DNA from: Henricia sp. BOLD:AAB3569
Taxonomy: Eukaryota; Echinodermata; Asteroidea; Spinulosida; Echinasteridae
Direction of reading: 5' to 3'
Length of the DNA: 64,000 nucleotides
Assembly (NCBI GenBank): GCA_037783545.1
Contig: JBBELK010000298.1
Span: 2,170,001 to 2,234,000, forward strand
The notes beneath the pieces are model-generated. The model was not told where the DNA came from, searched no databases, and worked only from the letters and a program-made list of their open reading frames with translations. Shown one piece after another: positions 10,801-21,600 of the stretch. A program made the translations under genes and the position numbers. Each line of letters begins with the position of its first letter. Position 1 is the stretch's first letter.

Positions 10801-11001
10801 CGTAAAGTCGTCAAGGATAAGAGAGTCTACATCATCATGAGAGAGTACCACCGCTGGGAGAAAGACCCGACACTGGAAAAACCCATACTTGACCTAATTG
10901 ACATGTTAATAATGGACGAGCCACAACCGGGAATGGAAAACTTACATGAGGTCGAGATACCAGAAAATGTGGCCAAGGTGCTCGATGAAGCACAGGGGTG
11001 A
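7224..11001 (+). CDS. HGH1: HGH1 (FAM203), armadillo co-chaperone for eEF2 folding (3 coding exons, complete)
   Basis: Exons 7224-7893, 9840-10030 and 10780-11001 join in phase to give 360 aa; human HGH1 is about 390 aa. Yeast Hgh1 is a cytosolic co-chaperone that helps the TRiC/CCT chaperonin fold translation elongation factor 2. The protein is all-helical, with ARM/HEAT-like repeats. Strong signatures are VLSNLTQLPEAR, QRCVVQRLLPYTQYD and GALKNCCFE in exon 1, DILPHLLLPLAGPEE and MPEDLQYL in exon 2, and DEPQPGMENLHEV near the C terminus. The ATG context is GTCATGG. Introns are 1,946 and 749 bp, each carrying MITEs or SINEs. The last 18 bases before the downstream foldback element leave little unique 3' UTR. 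Confidence 0.95.
8248..8651 (-). mobile_element. ATTGATTGCTTTCC-end MITE, copy 1
   Basis: About 400 bp with inverted ends ATTGATTGCTTTCC...; near the ends it carries GACGTAGAACAT and GTGACGTCACC. It lies in HGH1 intron 1. Other copies are at 13608-13999 and 41837-42232 in the opposite orientation. Confidence 0.9.
8951..9096. mobile_element. Short palindromic MITE
   Basis: 146 bp with perfect arms of over 30 bp beginning ATAGACCTTATGCGTAGCGG. A related core (TTTTCATATTTAAATGATGTG ... GTGCCTACTCGTGCATGAC, cut here to its ends) recurs at about 12066-12150. In HGH1 intron 1. Confidence 0.9.
9293..9615 (+). mobile_element. tRNA-derived SINE (family B)
   Basis: Head GTGTGGTCTAGTGGGTATGA with B box GGTTCAAGCCCC, then a body with GTTGCCTCGTCAACCCAAGC and a tail ending GAATCCACCTTTATTA. 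A minus-strand copy is at 19812-20143 and a diverged copy at about 38440-38725. In HGH1 intron 1. Confidence 0.88.
9840..10030 (+). CDS. HGH1: HGH1 exon 2
   Basis: The acceptor is GTTGAG|AT. The first two bases complete an Asp codon, then FHNWLLSDAVDILPHLLLPL and an acidic EELTEEDMEGMPEDLQYL stretch follow. It ends in MESIMQ before GTGGGA, phase 0. Confidence 0.93.
10262..10374. mobile_element. 113-bp TTAA-type MITE
   Basis: Inverted ends AGGCACAGGCTCGTCAGCAA and TTGCTGACGAGCCTGTACCT between TTAA at 10258-10261 and 10375-10378. In HGH1 intron 2. Confidence 0.9.
10780..11001 (+). CDS. HGH1: HGH1 exon 3 (C terminus and stop)
   Basis: The acceptor GAATACAG precedes CTT. It encodes LCGTKSGRKVVKDKRVYIIM, REYHRWEKDP and DEPQPGMENLHEVEIPENV, then TGA at 10999-11001. 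Human HGH1 has the matching DEPERGMENLLEV. Confidence 0.93.
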   Translation, partial: LCGTKSGRKVVKDKRVYIIMREYHRWEKDPTLEKPILDLIDMLIMDEPQPGMENLHEVEIPENVAKVLDEAQG

Positions 11002-11019
11002 AAACATTTACGAAGAAAC

Positions 11020-11490
11020 TAAACTCCTCAAAACAAGTTCTGAAAGTCAAGTTTGACTGACGATTTCTCCCTTGAATTTTGTATCATTGGAAAGCCCGGT
11101 TATTTCTCTTTACAGTGATGTGTCATTTGTTATGATTAATCAATTGGGGGATGTGCAGTATAGCGGAATACAGGGGTGGGTTAAAAGTGAAATGTCACAA
11201 AATTCACTGCTATTGTCATGCAGTGCATTCCCCTTTTGCTTGGAGGATGGGAATGTGTCAATACACTTTTTGACAATAGCAATGCATTTTGTGACATTTC
11301 ATTTTACACCTGCCCCTGTATTCAGCTGTGCTGCACATCCCCCAATTGCTTAATCATAACAAATGACACATCATCGAAAAGAGGAATAACAGGGCTTTCC
11401 AATGATATAACATTCAAGGAAAATTATTTTGCAACAAGAGAGAAATCGTCAGTCAAACTTGACTTTCCAAACTTTTTTTGAGGAGTTTAT
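11020..11490. mobile_element. Foldback element in HGH1 3' UTR/flank
   Basis: Arms of about 60 bp: AAACTCCTC...AAAGTCAAGTTTGACTGACG against CGTCAGTCAAACTTGACTTT...GAGGAGTTT. The interior is also self-complementary in parts (GATGTGTCATTTGTTATGAT against its complement). It begins about 18 nt past the HGH1 stop. Confidence 0.85.
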
Positions 11491-12789
11491 TATGGTTTAA
11501 CAAAAGGAATGTAAATATATATTCTGACCAAAAGATTGAGAGATGTAACGTGTATGACCACCTGGGTGAAGAAATGTCCATGAATTTGGAAAACAACTTG
11601 GCTCCACTGGTATTCGAACCATGGAACTTCTGCTTAACGTGCAGACGCTCTACCAATTGAGCTATAATTTCGAAACTCGTGGACATTTAGATGGAATAAT
11701 GAAAGTTTTACTGTATTTGTCAAGGGGAGATTTTTGTGACAATTATGTGGTAACAAATTACTAAAAGACTATCCTTAAGCTACTACACAGCTTTCTATTT
11801 AGTTTTCAAAATCCACACAGCCACAATATACTTAGAAATATTTACCACAAAAAAAATACCATAATTTCCAAGGATTTAAAATACCTCAAGGGAATTTGGA
11901 CAGACAAGAAGTCTCTTTCAACAAATGTGACTGAAGGAGATATTCCAATTTAACTATTTTACAGAAATATATATTATTTTGAAGGATTACAAAGTTAGAA
12001 AGAAACATCAATGCAAACTAGTGCATTTTTACATACAGTATATACCCTTTGCACCGACAGGGGGCAGGTTTTCATATTTAAATGATGTGACATGACATTA
12101 GATCCACAAAGTGCCTACTCGTGCATGACGCACTGTGACAATCACCCCCGTCATAACCGCCTGTGCAAAAGATTCTTTAAAAATCTAAATTCTAAACAAA
12201 CTTCACATATATTAATGTTAATTTACAAAACTTGCTCTCCAACAGATGACGTTATACGCCACAGTGAAATTTCAAAGCAATAAAGTCAAGTTGACATGAA
12301 ACCAACAGGCATGTTTTTAATCGAACACTAAAAAAAACCAAAAATACTTTGACACGCAGTGTTGAAAATGACGCGCGCACACTAACAGTGTTTTTTTTAA
12401 GAAAAAAGCTTTGACGCGCACGCTAACGCTAAACATACATGTTATTTTGCCTTATATTTCAGGTCTATTGATTTTTGGTTTGAATTTTACTACTCTGCAC
12501 TTAGTGCTTGATGTAATAAATAATTACCTCTAAAATTTGTTTACAGCTACCGTTTGTTTCCTTTGCATGGCTGCAACGAAGTAAAGGCTTTATAATCCTG
12601 TTTAACAAACTAATAATTACATCAACATAATTTGTACAACTTTACAAAAAGTAGGGTATAGCAAGTGCAATGCTTATGGAATCGTTTTTGGTTCAGAGAG
12701 GTAGAGTTTTTAATAATTCGCTGTAGAAGTGCAAAAAAAACCATTTATTTTTAAAAGAAATTATTTGATTAAGCGATTTAGACCACTTT
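11491..12789. other. Intergenic, no gene seen
   Basis: AT-rich sequence with small repeats, including a fragment related to the 8951-9096 MITE at about 12050-12170. An AATAAA at 12279-12284 is the first clear polyadenylation hexamer downstream of HGH1, but it is 1.3 kb from the stop. Confidence 0.5.
11590..11692 (-). mobile_element. tRNA-like SINE head
   Basis: On the minus strand an A-box-like TAGCTCAATTGGTAGAGCG and B box GGTTCGAATACC are spaced as in a tRNA. The acceptor stem does not pair, so a SINE or tRNA pseudogene is more likely than a working tRNA. Confidence 0.55.
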
Positions 12790-13381
12790 AACAGATGGCC
12801 ATCTTCAAAGGAAAAATACAACTGCATATTAAATGCCATCAGATACGCGTACGCACATCATGGAAAATGTTCGAAACATAGCGCAAAAATTTACCCTAAA
12901 AGATCCTGATGCACGTGGCAATCTGTAGGCAGTGACGTCATTTGAGGTCCTTTAGAATTTCACACAACAAATAGTCTCAGTGCTTGCTTCTGTGATAAAT
13001 ATTTGCAAATGAAAAGACGTGCGACGTAATACAATGGCTCAATGGTGTCAATTTGAAATTTATCAATAAACGGGAAGTGTGATATCCCTTGGGTTGTAAA
13101 AAATACCGTTATATTCTTTAAATTTTGTACCAGAAACACAAGTAGAAGAACTGGTATGGCAGCTGTGTGGACACATTGCCCCGGACAACGCACAACACGT
13201 AACCAGCAAATAAGCACCAATGTGATTGGGGAACATTTTAAAGTAAAACTCTGACTCATAAAACTTGATTAAAGAAAATGAGAAGGCCTTAAAAATAAGA
13301 CATCACAGTGGAGTTCAACACATTTTAAAACACAAAAATGTAAATTCTACCAAAAATATATGGAATTTTTTTAGGTAAAGC

Positions 13382-13495
13382 GGGCTTCCCACTATGCGAT
13401 TTTTTTTTTCCCCAACGATTACAGAGTCGAAAGACAGTATCTGGTAATATCGTTGAAAATTTGTGGCAAAAAAAAAAATCGTATAGTGGGAGGAT
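13382..13495. repeat. Short inverted repeat
   Basis: CTTCCCACTATGCGATTTTTTT and its complement AAAAAAATCGTATAGTGGG flank a 60-bp loop. It looks like a small palindromic MITE. Confidence 0.7.
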
Positions 13496-13607
13496 CGCTG
13501 TAGGCAGTTCTAATGCTGCAACATCTGATGCAGTGGGTTTATAAATATTCATGTTACTCCGTTTTCCTTAAGATTGTCCTGAATTCGTACAATGATCAAT
13601 TACAGGT

Positions 13608-13999
13608 ATTGATTGCTTTCCGGTGACGTCACGCCTTCCATCCACCATTTTGGTGGGCATTTTTCATGACCCACGTGGCTCGAGTAATAACTGGCAAACG
13701 GAGCAAGAAAAGCGCACTGGTTGCACTTACTTTTGTTGCTTAACCTTGCTTGCTGTTGTATCGATAAAGATAAAAACGTATTTCTTCAGGCTAAAAATCG
13801 CGATCAAGTATAAGCACTTTCGTGTTTACAAGCTGACTGCATGCTCAATATTTTGAACGCAACGCGCGTGTGTGGCATCTTCGAATGAAAATACGCTGGT
13901 GAGTATTTTTTACGCGTGTTCATGTGCGTCTATTGGCGCGCGCGTGACTGTTGCCCACCACACATTCCCGGATGTTCTACGTCATCGAAAGCAATCAAT
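13608..13999 (+). mobile_element. ATTGATTGCTTTCC-end MITE, copy 2
   Basis: Starts ATTGATTGCTTTCCGGTGAC and ends ACGTCATCGAAAGCAATCAAT-like. Strong match to copies at 8248 and 41837. Confidence 0.9.
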
Positions 14000-14015
14000 T
14001 AGTATCTACATGTAC

Positions 14016-14248
14016 ATATGGGTCTTTCTATAAATTAGGGGTCCAAAAGTGTGACATTTGGTGTCCCCCGTGACACCTGATATGTGTTATTTTTCGTACA
14101 AAAATCATTAAAATGGCTTTTAAACCATTTTGTATGAATTGTACTTTATGTACTCACTCTTTGAGATGGAAAGTATTTACAAAAACAAGATGTAAAATGT
14201 AATGAGGGACACCAACATTGGACCCCTAATTTATAGAAAGACCCATAT
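14016..14248. mobile_element. GGGTCTTTCTATAAATT-end MITE, copy 1
   Basis: Perfect inverted ends CATATGGGTCTTTCTATAAA / TTTATAGAAAGACCCATATA. The interior is also largely palindromic (TGTCCC..., TTTAAAACC-like arms). Copy 2 is at 54280-54540; relatives with altered ends are at 46944-47965 and 50507-50985. Confidence 0.9.
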
Positions 14249-15417
14249 ACTCGAATTACAAAACTCATCAAATGGAAAGTCGTCCTGTAAAAAGTTGAAT
14301 AGCTCCCCTTGTCCCGACGGCCATGTTTGGGGGCAGACTATTTAAATTATGTGACAGTAGATCCAAATTGGCCCCGGGATTTGGGTCTCCCATCGGCGGA
14401 TGGTCGAACCCCGAGCCTGGGATCAGTTTGCGGTAAAATATGCAATAAATCTTTACCGCATCCTCTCCACAGCCATTGCGGTGGAAAGCCCTTGAAATTC
14501 AAACGGCCTTGTACACATAGAACATGAACTTTGACCACAACTTCTGGCGGCGTGATCAACTACAGAATGTAAACACGGCACTCCGATTCATTTCGATTAA
14601 CACCAACGCATTCTTATCAGGGGATCAATCTTGATCCCGAGCTTAGGACCAGTGTTAACACGGTGAATGTGATTGCTCCCAAGATTTGTGTCACTTTACC
14701 CATGTGGGTAACATGTTAAAACACCAATAGAAAAAAATTTGGCTCTGATTTAAATGTACTCCTGTTAAAAATGTTACGCGTAATTCAAAAAATAGAAATA
14801 TAATTAGAGTGGGAATTTTCAAAGAACATTTGACAACTAAGACCATAATTTTCTTAAAATGAACTTAAGTTCAAGGAGATAGAGTAAACATCTTATTAAA
14901 ATATATGGTAATGTTTGCCAAATATTGATCACGTTCAAATGACGTCACTTCCTACAAATTGCCACGTGCATCATGATTTTGAGCGTATTTTGTTGTGACG
15001 CGTTGCGCCGTATTTCGAACAAATTTCGAGCAACACGCGCGCGTGTTTGAAACATGTTCAAGCGTGTGCGTACTTTATGGCATTTAATACGCAGTAGCAT
15101 TTTTTCCTGCGAAGATGGCGTCTGTGAACATGATCAATACTACTTTACTGTGGAAAGACCCAGGAATCTTAATTCCTGACCTAAGATTGGTACCAAGCAT
15201 GATATTAACACCTGTTTAATGGAATTTACTATAGAGGTAGAAAGTACTTATTCAAAGTATTTTTTGGCAAATTTGTTGGTTAACAGGTTATGAAAGAAGG
15301 CACATTGAAATTATTCTAAATTATTAAGTTCAACTCTAGGTTGAACTTACTCCGGGTAAAGATAGACTTGATGTGCATAAATTAAGCGTGAAACAAAACA
15401 GTAAGTAAGTAAAGTCG

Positions 15418-15699
15418 CGTTATGAACCAAGCTGGCTCATACGGTCAGTACTCATCCCCAGTTGCATTGGGTGACTAGGAGCATTGTTACTCCCCTGGAT
15501 GGGATGCCAGTCCATCACAGGTTTACCCCCAGCATTTAGTTGGGTTTCCCAACCAATATTTACCCGTTTATACACCTGGGTGGAGAGAGACAATGTGGAG
15601 TAAAGTGTCTTGTCTAAGGACACAACGCGATAGCAGCGACCAGGCTTTGAACCATGGACCTATCACTAACGCGCTATCCACTAGACCACCGCGTCTCCA
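15418..15699 (-). mobile_element. tRNA-derived SINE (family C)
   Basis: On the minus strand it begins GGAGACGCGGTGGTCTAGTG (A box) with B-box-like GGTTCAAAGCC, then a body containing GACAAGACACTTTACTCC. It is a tRNA-headed SINE distinct from families A and B. Confidence 0.75.
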
Positions 15700-17141
15700 A
15701 ACAAAACAGAATTATCCTTAATTTAACCCGAGTTGAGAGACTCAACCTCATTTTCGTGATCGCAAGCAAGTACCAAGTTCCATCACAACCTTTAAACCTT
15801 TAAACCTTTTCACAATTTCAACCGCACATGTGCAGATCCCGTCTTCACTAGGGGCATTCATACCGGGGGAAGCCCCCAGAAGATGGGAAACGAACGACCC
15901 GGGGTTTCGCTTTGAATTCTAGGAACACAGGTCAAAGGTTGTTGCCGGGCGGGGCTTTATAAACGCCGTTATCATTTGATTAACGATGAAAAATGAAGCC
16001 GGCGCCACGCAAAATTACTCGTCTAAATGGTACCATAACAAACTTGGTCGATCCCCACATGCATCTACTGATTAAGCAAAATGTATTTTTACACCCCTAA
16101 TCCCTCTTATTTGTGTTATAAATCTGTGTTTTTCTTCGTACTCGCGTCGCGATTCCAAACTGTCCACCATGTTTTTCTACTCGCGGTTACAAGGTGACGT
16201 CATTACACCGAGTTTTAACCCACAGACCCTGCCACTAGCTCTGGTAGTGGTGGCTGCCACCGGGCAGACTCGTGTATCACGTGATGGCTAAAAGAACGCT
16301 CCGGTTCAAGTTGGTGTTACACGGTGTAAGCATCTCAAACGCCCCTACTATGAATTAGTCCAAGTATTAACTTGGACCCTAAATGGTGTGTCAAGTATAA
16401 TATATTTGAGGCCATTTTGAAGGTGAAAACTGGCATTTGTTGGGTATGTACGAGCCAGGAATCCATTCAAAGACGGCAAATACCTACATATTGGATGTCA
16501 TGTCACAATGTTAAAAAGCGATAATTAATGTCCAAGTTAGTCGTACTAACTACAAATTTACAAAATAAAATAACCGAAATGTTTCAGTAAATTTGCTGGT
16601 GTCCACTATTATTTTGCTACTGGTTTTTACACAAATATCCGTTCAAAAAACACAACATACCAATATCCTAACTCATTGCGAGAATGTGTACAAAAGCACT
16701 CCTAAAGCACTACGCATACGTGTATTGAAATTGCAAAAAAAAAGCCTCATATATACAAACTGTAATTAACAATAAAGAAATCACAAACCTTGCTCCATGA
16801 TTGTGACATTATTTTCCCCCAGCAAAAATTATTATGCTTACAGCAAAAATACTTTCTACAAAATTATTTACAGTTTCCTGCAATCAACAGGATTCTGTGT
16901 TTGCATTCAGTCCAAAAAGAACTTCAAACGTGTCGTAATTAGTGCCAAAACAAATGAACTACACATAAACAGAAAAGTCCGATATTGCCAGTGGAGGGGG
17001 GCAGGAGGCACATTTCCCTGGAAGCTGCTTTAGGGGAATAAGTGTGCAGCCTCCAACATGTTGTGCTACCCCTTTGGAGCGCCCTCTACATTTCAAAAAG
17101 TCTGGCAACACCGCTATTGTCCAGTAATTTTAGGTCCTCAA
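15700..17141. other. Intergenic, no gene seen
   Basis: Contains a tandem AAACCTTT run at 15790-15810 and a repeat at about 16205-16345 that recurs at 26040-26180 (GTTGGTGTTACACGGTGTAAGC). No coding motif recognised. Confidence 0.5.
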
Positions 17142-17473
17142 TGCATAGTTCCGACCTGTCAATCAACCGAACCCGCCGACCAATCACAACAGAGCTAGCA
17201 GACATCACCCACATAGGTCAAAGTGCACTGTCTCACAACAACATCACGCGATGTTCTGCCCCGTACAATTTGTACAGTGCTGTATGCGATGATCCGGGTG
17301 AATTTTTGGTTTCAAGTCCGGTCGTTTCGTTGTTCAAAGGTACGAAAGCACGTATTTCATGTTATATACCTCATGCGTAGATTCCTGTCATCTGATTGGT
17401 TAAAAGTGGGGGCATTGAATCGGCTAGACCCGGCGCGTATGCCAACTGGTCAATAGTCTTTGCCATGCCCCGG

Positions 17474-17633
17474 GCATAGTCATTTAGCGGGTTCCGGACG
17501 CGCGCATTACATGTGTTAGCATATAGCTAGTTGTGCACCAACTATGCAGCTGTGCATAGTCATTTAGCGGGTTCCGGACGCGCGCATTACATGTGTTAGC
17601 ATAGCTATAGCTGTGCACCAACTATGCAGCTGT
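17474..17633. repeat. 80-bp tandem duplication
   Basis: 17474-17553 and 17554-17633 are near-identical, each starting GCATAGTCATTTAGCGGG and ending CACCAACTATGCAGCTGT. Only the ATATAGCTAG segment differs. Confidence 0.95.
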
Positions 17634-17935
17634 GCGCTTCACGTAAACATTCATCAGGACGGTAATGGTGGAATCTCGACGTCATTTTGTCGTCTGTCGT
17701 AGATGATAGTCCTTAAGAAAGTAAGAGAAGTGGCCTTCAGTGAAAACTGTGTCAGGTGAAATGTGCTACCAAAGTGCCAGGTGATTATGCTACAAATGTT
17801 TGCTGTAAATATACAACATTTCCGCCGTAGATCAGCTTCCGAAATCGAAACGCGAAGGACCACTGTCATGACTGTATGATGTATCGTTACTTTTAACCAA
17901 CCAGATGACAAAAATCTACACATTCGGTATATAAA

Positions 17936-18102
17936 ACAAATATTGACTGCTGTTTATTCGGGTCATGGTTAAGATTATAGGCCCTCGGTGATCTCGAAGC
18001 CATGACTATGCCCCTCGGCTTCCGCCTCGGGGCATAGTCATGGCTTCGAGATCACCTTGGGCCTATAATCTTAACCATGCCCCTCATTGCAGTCAATATT
18101 TG
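17936..18102. repeat. 167-bp near-perfect palindrome
   Basis: Arms of about 78 bp run from ACAAATATTGACTGC to the mirrored GCAGTCAATATTTGT, with the centre around CTCGGCTTCCGCCTCGG. It could form a hairpin or cruciform. Confidence 0.93.
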
Positions 18103-18499
18103 TATAATATGACATCCCTGTATTACTGGCCCTATACTCGGTGTGTTCTAAGATAACTGTCGACCCTGAAACATGAATACCTTTGAGTTTTCTCCAATGA
18201 ATCTGTGCTTTCCGTTGTGTGTCGCCATTTTGACGATAGCGTGTGTGCCATAGCAACAATATCCAAGGGGGCGGGGTTAACTGGGCAAAATCGGAACTAT
18301 GCAATAAGAACATGGAATATTTGGTCAGGTTTCCAAAAAGTTTCATAGTGAATTTGTGGCATATTGCTTTAATGTTGGAATTATAAAAGATTGGTTTGGT
18401 TTTGAGAGCGATATGAAAATATGCTGTACGAGTCATGAACAAACCAAAGATGACAATTATATCAGACCTATGTTAGACCTACATCAGACCAACGAGTGA

Positions 18500-18625
18500 C
18501 TACACCTTCTCATTTTGAATGGATTCTTCGTAGGGTGGCGGGAATTTGGTGTTCTTTGCAGGATCCAAAAATTGGAGGCCGTGCGTCGCTTCGTCGATTG
18601 GTGAACGGAAACTGAGGAATATTCG
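18500..18625 (-). CDS. SLC6 transporter exon l (cytosolic C terminus and stop)
   Basis: The acceptor ATACACAG precedes CGA. In the phase set by the previous exon it reads [17 protein letters not shown], then a Pro/Glu-rich tail ending ESIQNEKV and TAG at 18502-18500. The tail is short (41 aa) and has no evident PDZ ligand. It is chosen because it continues the frame with a good acceptor; the C termini of this family are not conserved. Confidence 0.8.
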   Translation of the reverse strand, partial: RIFLSFRSPIDEATHGLQFLDPAKNTKFPPPYEESIQNEKV

Positions 18626-21600
18626 CTGTGTATACACAAATAAAAAAATAAAAAACCAAACTTGTCACATTAAGTACTGGCTAAATGAGTATCATACTTG
18701 CTGGCCGCTTTTTTGCAATAACATGTAGTTGACGCACTACAAAGTAAAATTGCCATAAAGTAAGCATTTTTTTCCCAATTCCAATTATCAGTGTGATAAT
18801 TTCTCCAAAACTCTCTGTATGGGTGATTTTAAAGGGCCCTGAAATGCTCAATAACTTTATGCACAGTGTTTGCTGTATATGTTCATTTTGATGCCCCATG
18901 AATAAAAAGTGTAATTTTTCAACTTAAAAAATGTCTTCACATAAACTCACAGAAAGAGGGCGCTGTTTGGGGCATGTCACTTTAGGAACACACAGCAGAA
19001 AAGCAAAGAAAAAACATAAGACTTCAAACTGGAATTGTGGAAAAAAATGCTGCAGTTTCCAGCCTTAGTTTTCTCATGGTTTACAACAGGCAACATGTAA
19101 AACAAACCTAAACCGTCATGGGTTACAAAAGTTTCGGCAAGTAGGAGAAAATTTTGGAAACTTTTGTGCACAGTTGAATGAGATTTTCCTGTGTTTTCCT
19201 AATGTGACATCACCACTTTGCTCATGCGTATGTAAATTTTCATTAGCATAAAAATCAAAAACCTTGATTTCAACCCCCCAAACTACTTCCAAGTAGGGTT
19301 TTTATGATTGTAAATTAATAGATTAGTTTCATAGCACAGATTTCATTGATAAAAACACCATTTCAGGGGCCGTTTAAATTCAATACGGTCTACAGGGTGA
19401 CTTACCTTTTTAAAGTCTCCTTTGGTAGTCAACAGCGTGTGTATTATCCCAATAGGGATACATGAGAATGACGTTAAGGCGATCATCCAGCCAATAGCGA
19501 TGGCCCAATTGGGGTATTCATAATCACCGTACGTCACGGTCTTGTAGTCGATGAATTGGAAAACCATGATGACCTGAAGCAATTGGCAAAACGAAATATT
19601 TGGTGGTGGAATTTTGTTGCAAAATGAAATTAATGTCAAATTTGAAAATCTTTTAAAATGCCCATCTTTTAGATGAGACGTAAAACTGTAGGTACATGGG
19701 TGTAGTTTAATGCCCTCAAAAGACCTCAGTACATTCTTTCGCTAGAAGGTAATTTGTCTGGCTTGGCTGCCTATTAAAGACACCATCCACCTATGTAGCT
19801 TGATGTTTGTGATAGATAATACTAATAATGATGATAATGGTGGATTCTTATATAGCGCACATGTGGTGCTCCTGGCGCTGTTGCCATTATTATTATCGCT
19901 GCCATCAGGGAATCACCAGAACCATTTCGCTTCAACTAGGTGGCTGCTGGCCAGGTGCTCAACCCTATCAGCAGTTATATTGTAGCATTCCCTTAACAGC
20001 TTCCCAAATATCGCTTGGGTTGACGAGGCAACTGGGATTAAGTGCCTTGCCCAGGGACACAGACACGTTGGTCGAAGTGGGGCTTGAACCCACAACCTCT
20101 GACTGGGAGTTCCACTTTATACCCACTAGACCACACGCGCTCCAAGCGCAATGAGATTTCAGCAGACATGTAATTATGGAATGTGCTATTTAAGAAGTAG
20201 CTGCAGACCAAGGTCCTTTTTAGGACTTTGCAAGATACCTTGTAACAGTTACCTTGTATTGTCAGTAGGGATGGGACGTTTAACTGGTTAACCGTTTAAA
20301 GGAGTGTGACCAGATCACTTTTTTTTACCCATAACTCCCCGGGACTTACCTTATGGGTCATGAGATTTTTATATCATAACATCCGTTATATTTTTCTGAT
20401 TACGAAACTGAAACTCCCGCGCTTCTAGGCCGCATATTTCCGAGGATATCGTCGAAAATCCACCGATTATTTGTATCAACGTTTATCCGCTGAAAGCATA
20501 CTCGATAGTTTTGTTCAATTTTTTACTGGAAATTGCGAATGTTTTCGGGTTTTTGTGACATGGGAGGTGTGTATGGGAGTTACTTGATAATATTGGTAAG
20601 TTACATCGAAAACTATTTTCCAGAAACTCTGGTCACGCTCCTTTAACAGAAAGAAAGAAAAAAATTAAAACCCGGTTTTGCCGAACGTTAAAACGAAACC
20701 CAATTTTAAAGAATTTAAAATAGTTTTCAGAGGGTTATTTGTATTGACTTCATGGAATTTAAATAAATTTATATGGGGTCGTAGTAAAATTTTGACCAGA
20801 AATAAAAGGTTCAATTATTATTTTGGGGGCCCAGGGGTATTGTATACATTGTACATGCGTCTATAAACACAAGCAACAATCTTTGGTGTCGGCCGAACGG
20901 TTAACCGGTACTTGAAAGAATAGCAAACCGGTTTCTGAATTAACCGTAAATTCCCGTCCCTAGTCTCCGTGTCCATTCTGATTTAGTAAGCACGCTCGTA
21001 CACGTGTAGACCATGGCAGCATCATTCCAATTTTTATTCCACGTACACGCTTACGGTGCGCTGCCATGGCAGCTATATGCATCGTTAAACTCATCGAAAG
21101 TTTCTTGAAATCATTCTTAGGATGCATCGTGAGTTACGAAGCAGTAACCCATCCCATCTCGAGTTACAAAGGATTGTAAGTTTAGTGAAATCGACCCCTG
21201 GTTCAGTCATTGGGCAAGTCACTCTGCCATATTTAATTTACAAAAAACCTTTTTTTCAAATCATACAAGATAAACGACAACTAAGGCAATGATTTTGGCC
21301 TTACCGAGATGAGGGCAGGGGACAGAAAGACCCAGCAGATGACAAAGATGATGTTGGGAGGTGATCCGGTCATTTCCTTCATGTTGCGAGCCAATCGCTT
21401 GGCACCTACAAAAATATTTATAAAAAGAAAATACTGATAATGTTTCTTTAAGCAGAGTCTACAGTGGTGAGAAGGTCGGTTGTATTCTTGCAATAATGCG
21501 TCCTTGCAGCCGTTGCACTCGTTTTGCACCTGCCTAAAAATAGCGCAAAATGGCACAAGCCTAGCTGTGCTAGACGTCTTATGCAATGCATCATAAGCAG

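Larger units (their letters stand above)
12790..15130. mobile_element. Candidate 2.3-kb element with long inverted arms
   Basis: 12790-12948 and 14938-15130 are inverted homologues: both carry TGCCATTTAAT-type, GATTGCCACGTGCATCA-type and AAATGACGTCACT strings in mirrored order. Between them sit an ATTGATTGC MITE (13608-13999) and a GGGTCTTTC MITE (14016-14248). No transposase is recognisable inside. Confidence 0.6.
17142..18302. mobile_element. GCATAGTTCCGA-end element carrying a nested insertion
   Basis: Inverted ends GCATAGTTCCGA and TCGGAACTATGC. Its two outer parts match the uninterrupted 463-bp copy at 54770-55232. About 17369-18102 is extra sequence: a sub-element, an 80-bp tandem duplication and a large palindrome. 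Confidence 0.85.

Noticed and set aside
17654..17923. Open frames sharing RFLSS-WLKV peptides at 17223-17456 and 17654-17923
   Set aside because: The similarity comes from the two inverted ends of one nested element, not from related proteins.
18071..18442. 123-codon minus-strand open frame beside the SLC6 3' end
   Set aside because: It runs through the GCATAGTT element and the palindrome and shows no family motif.
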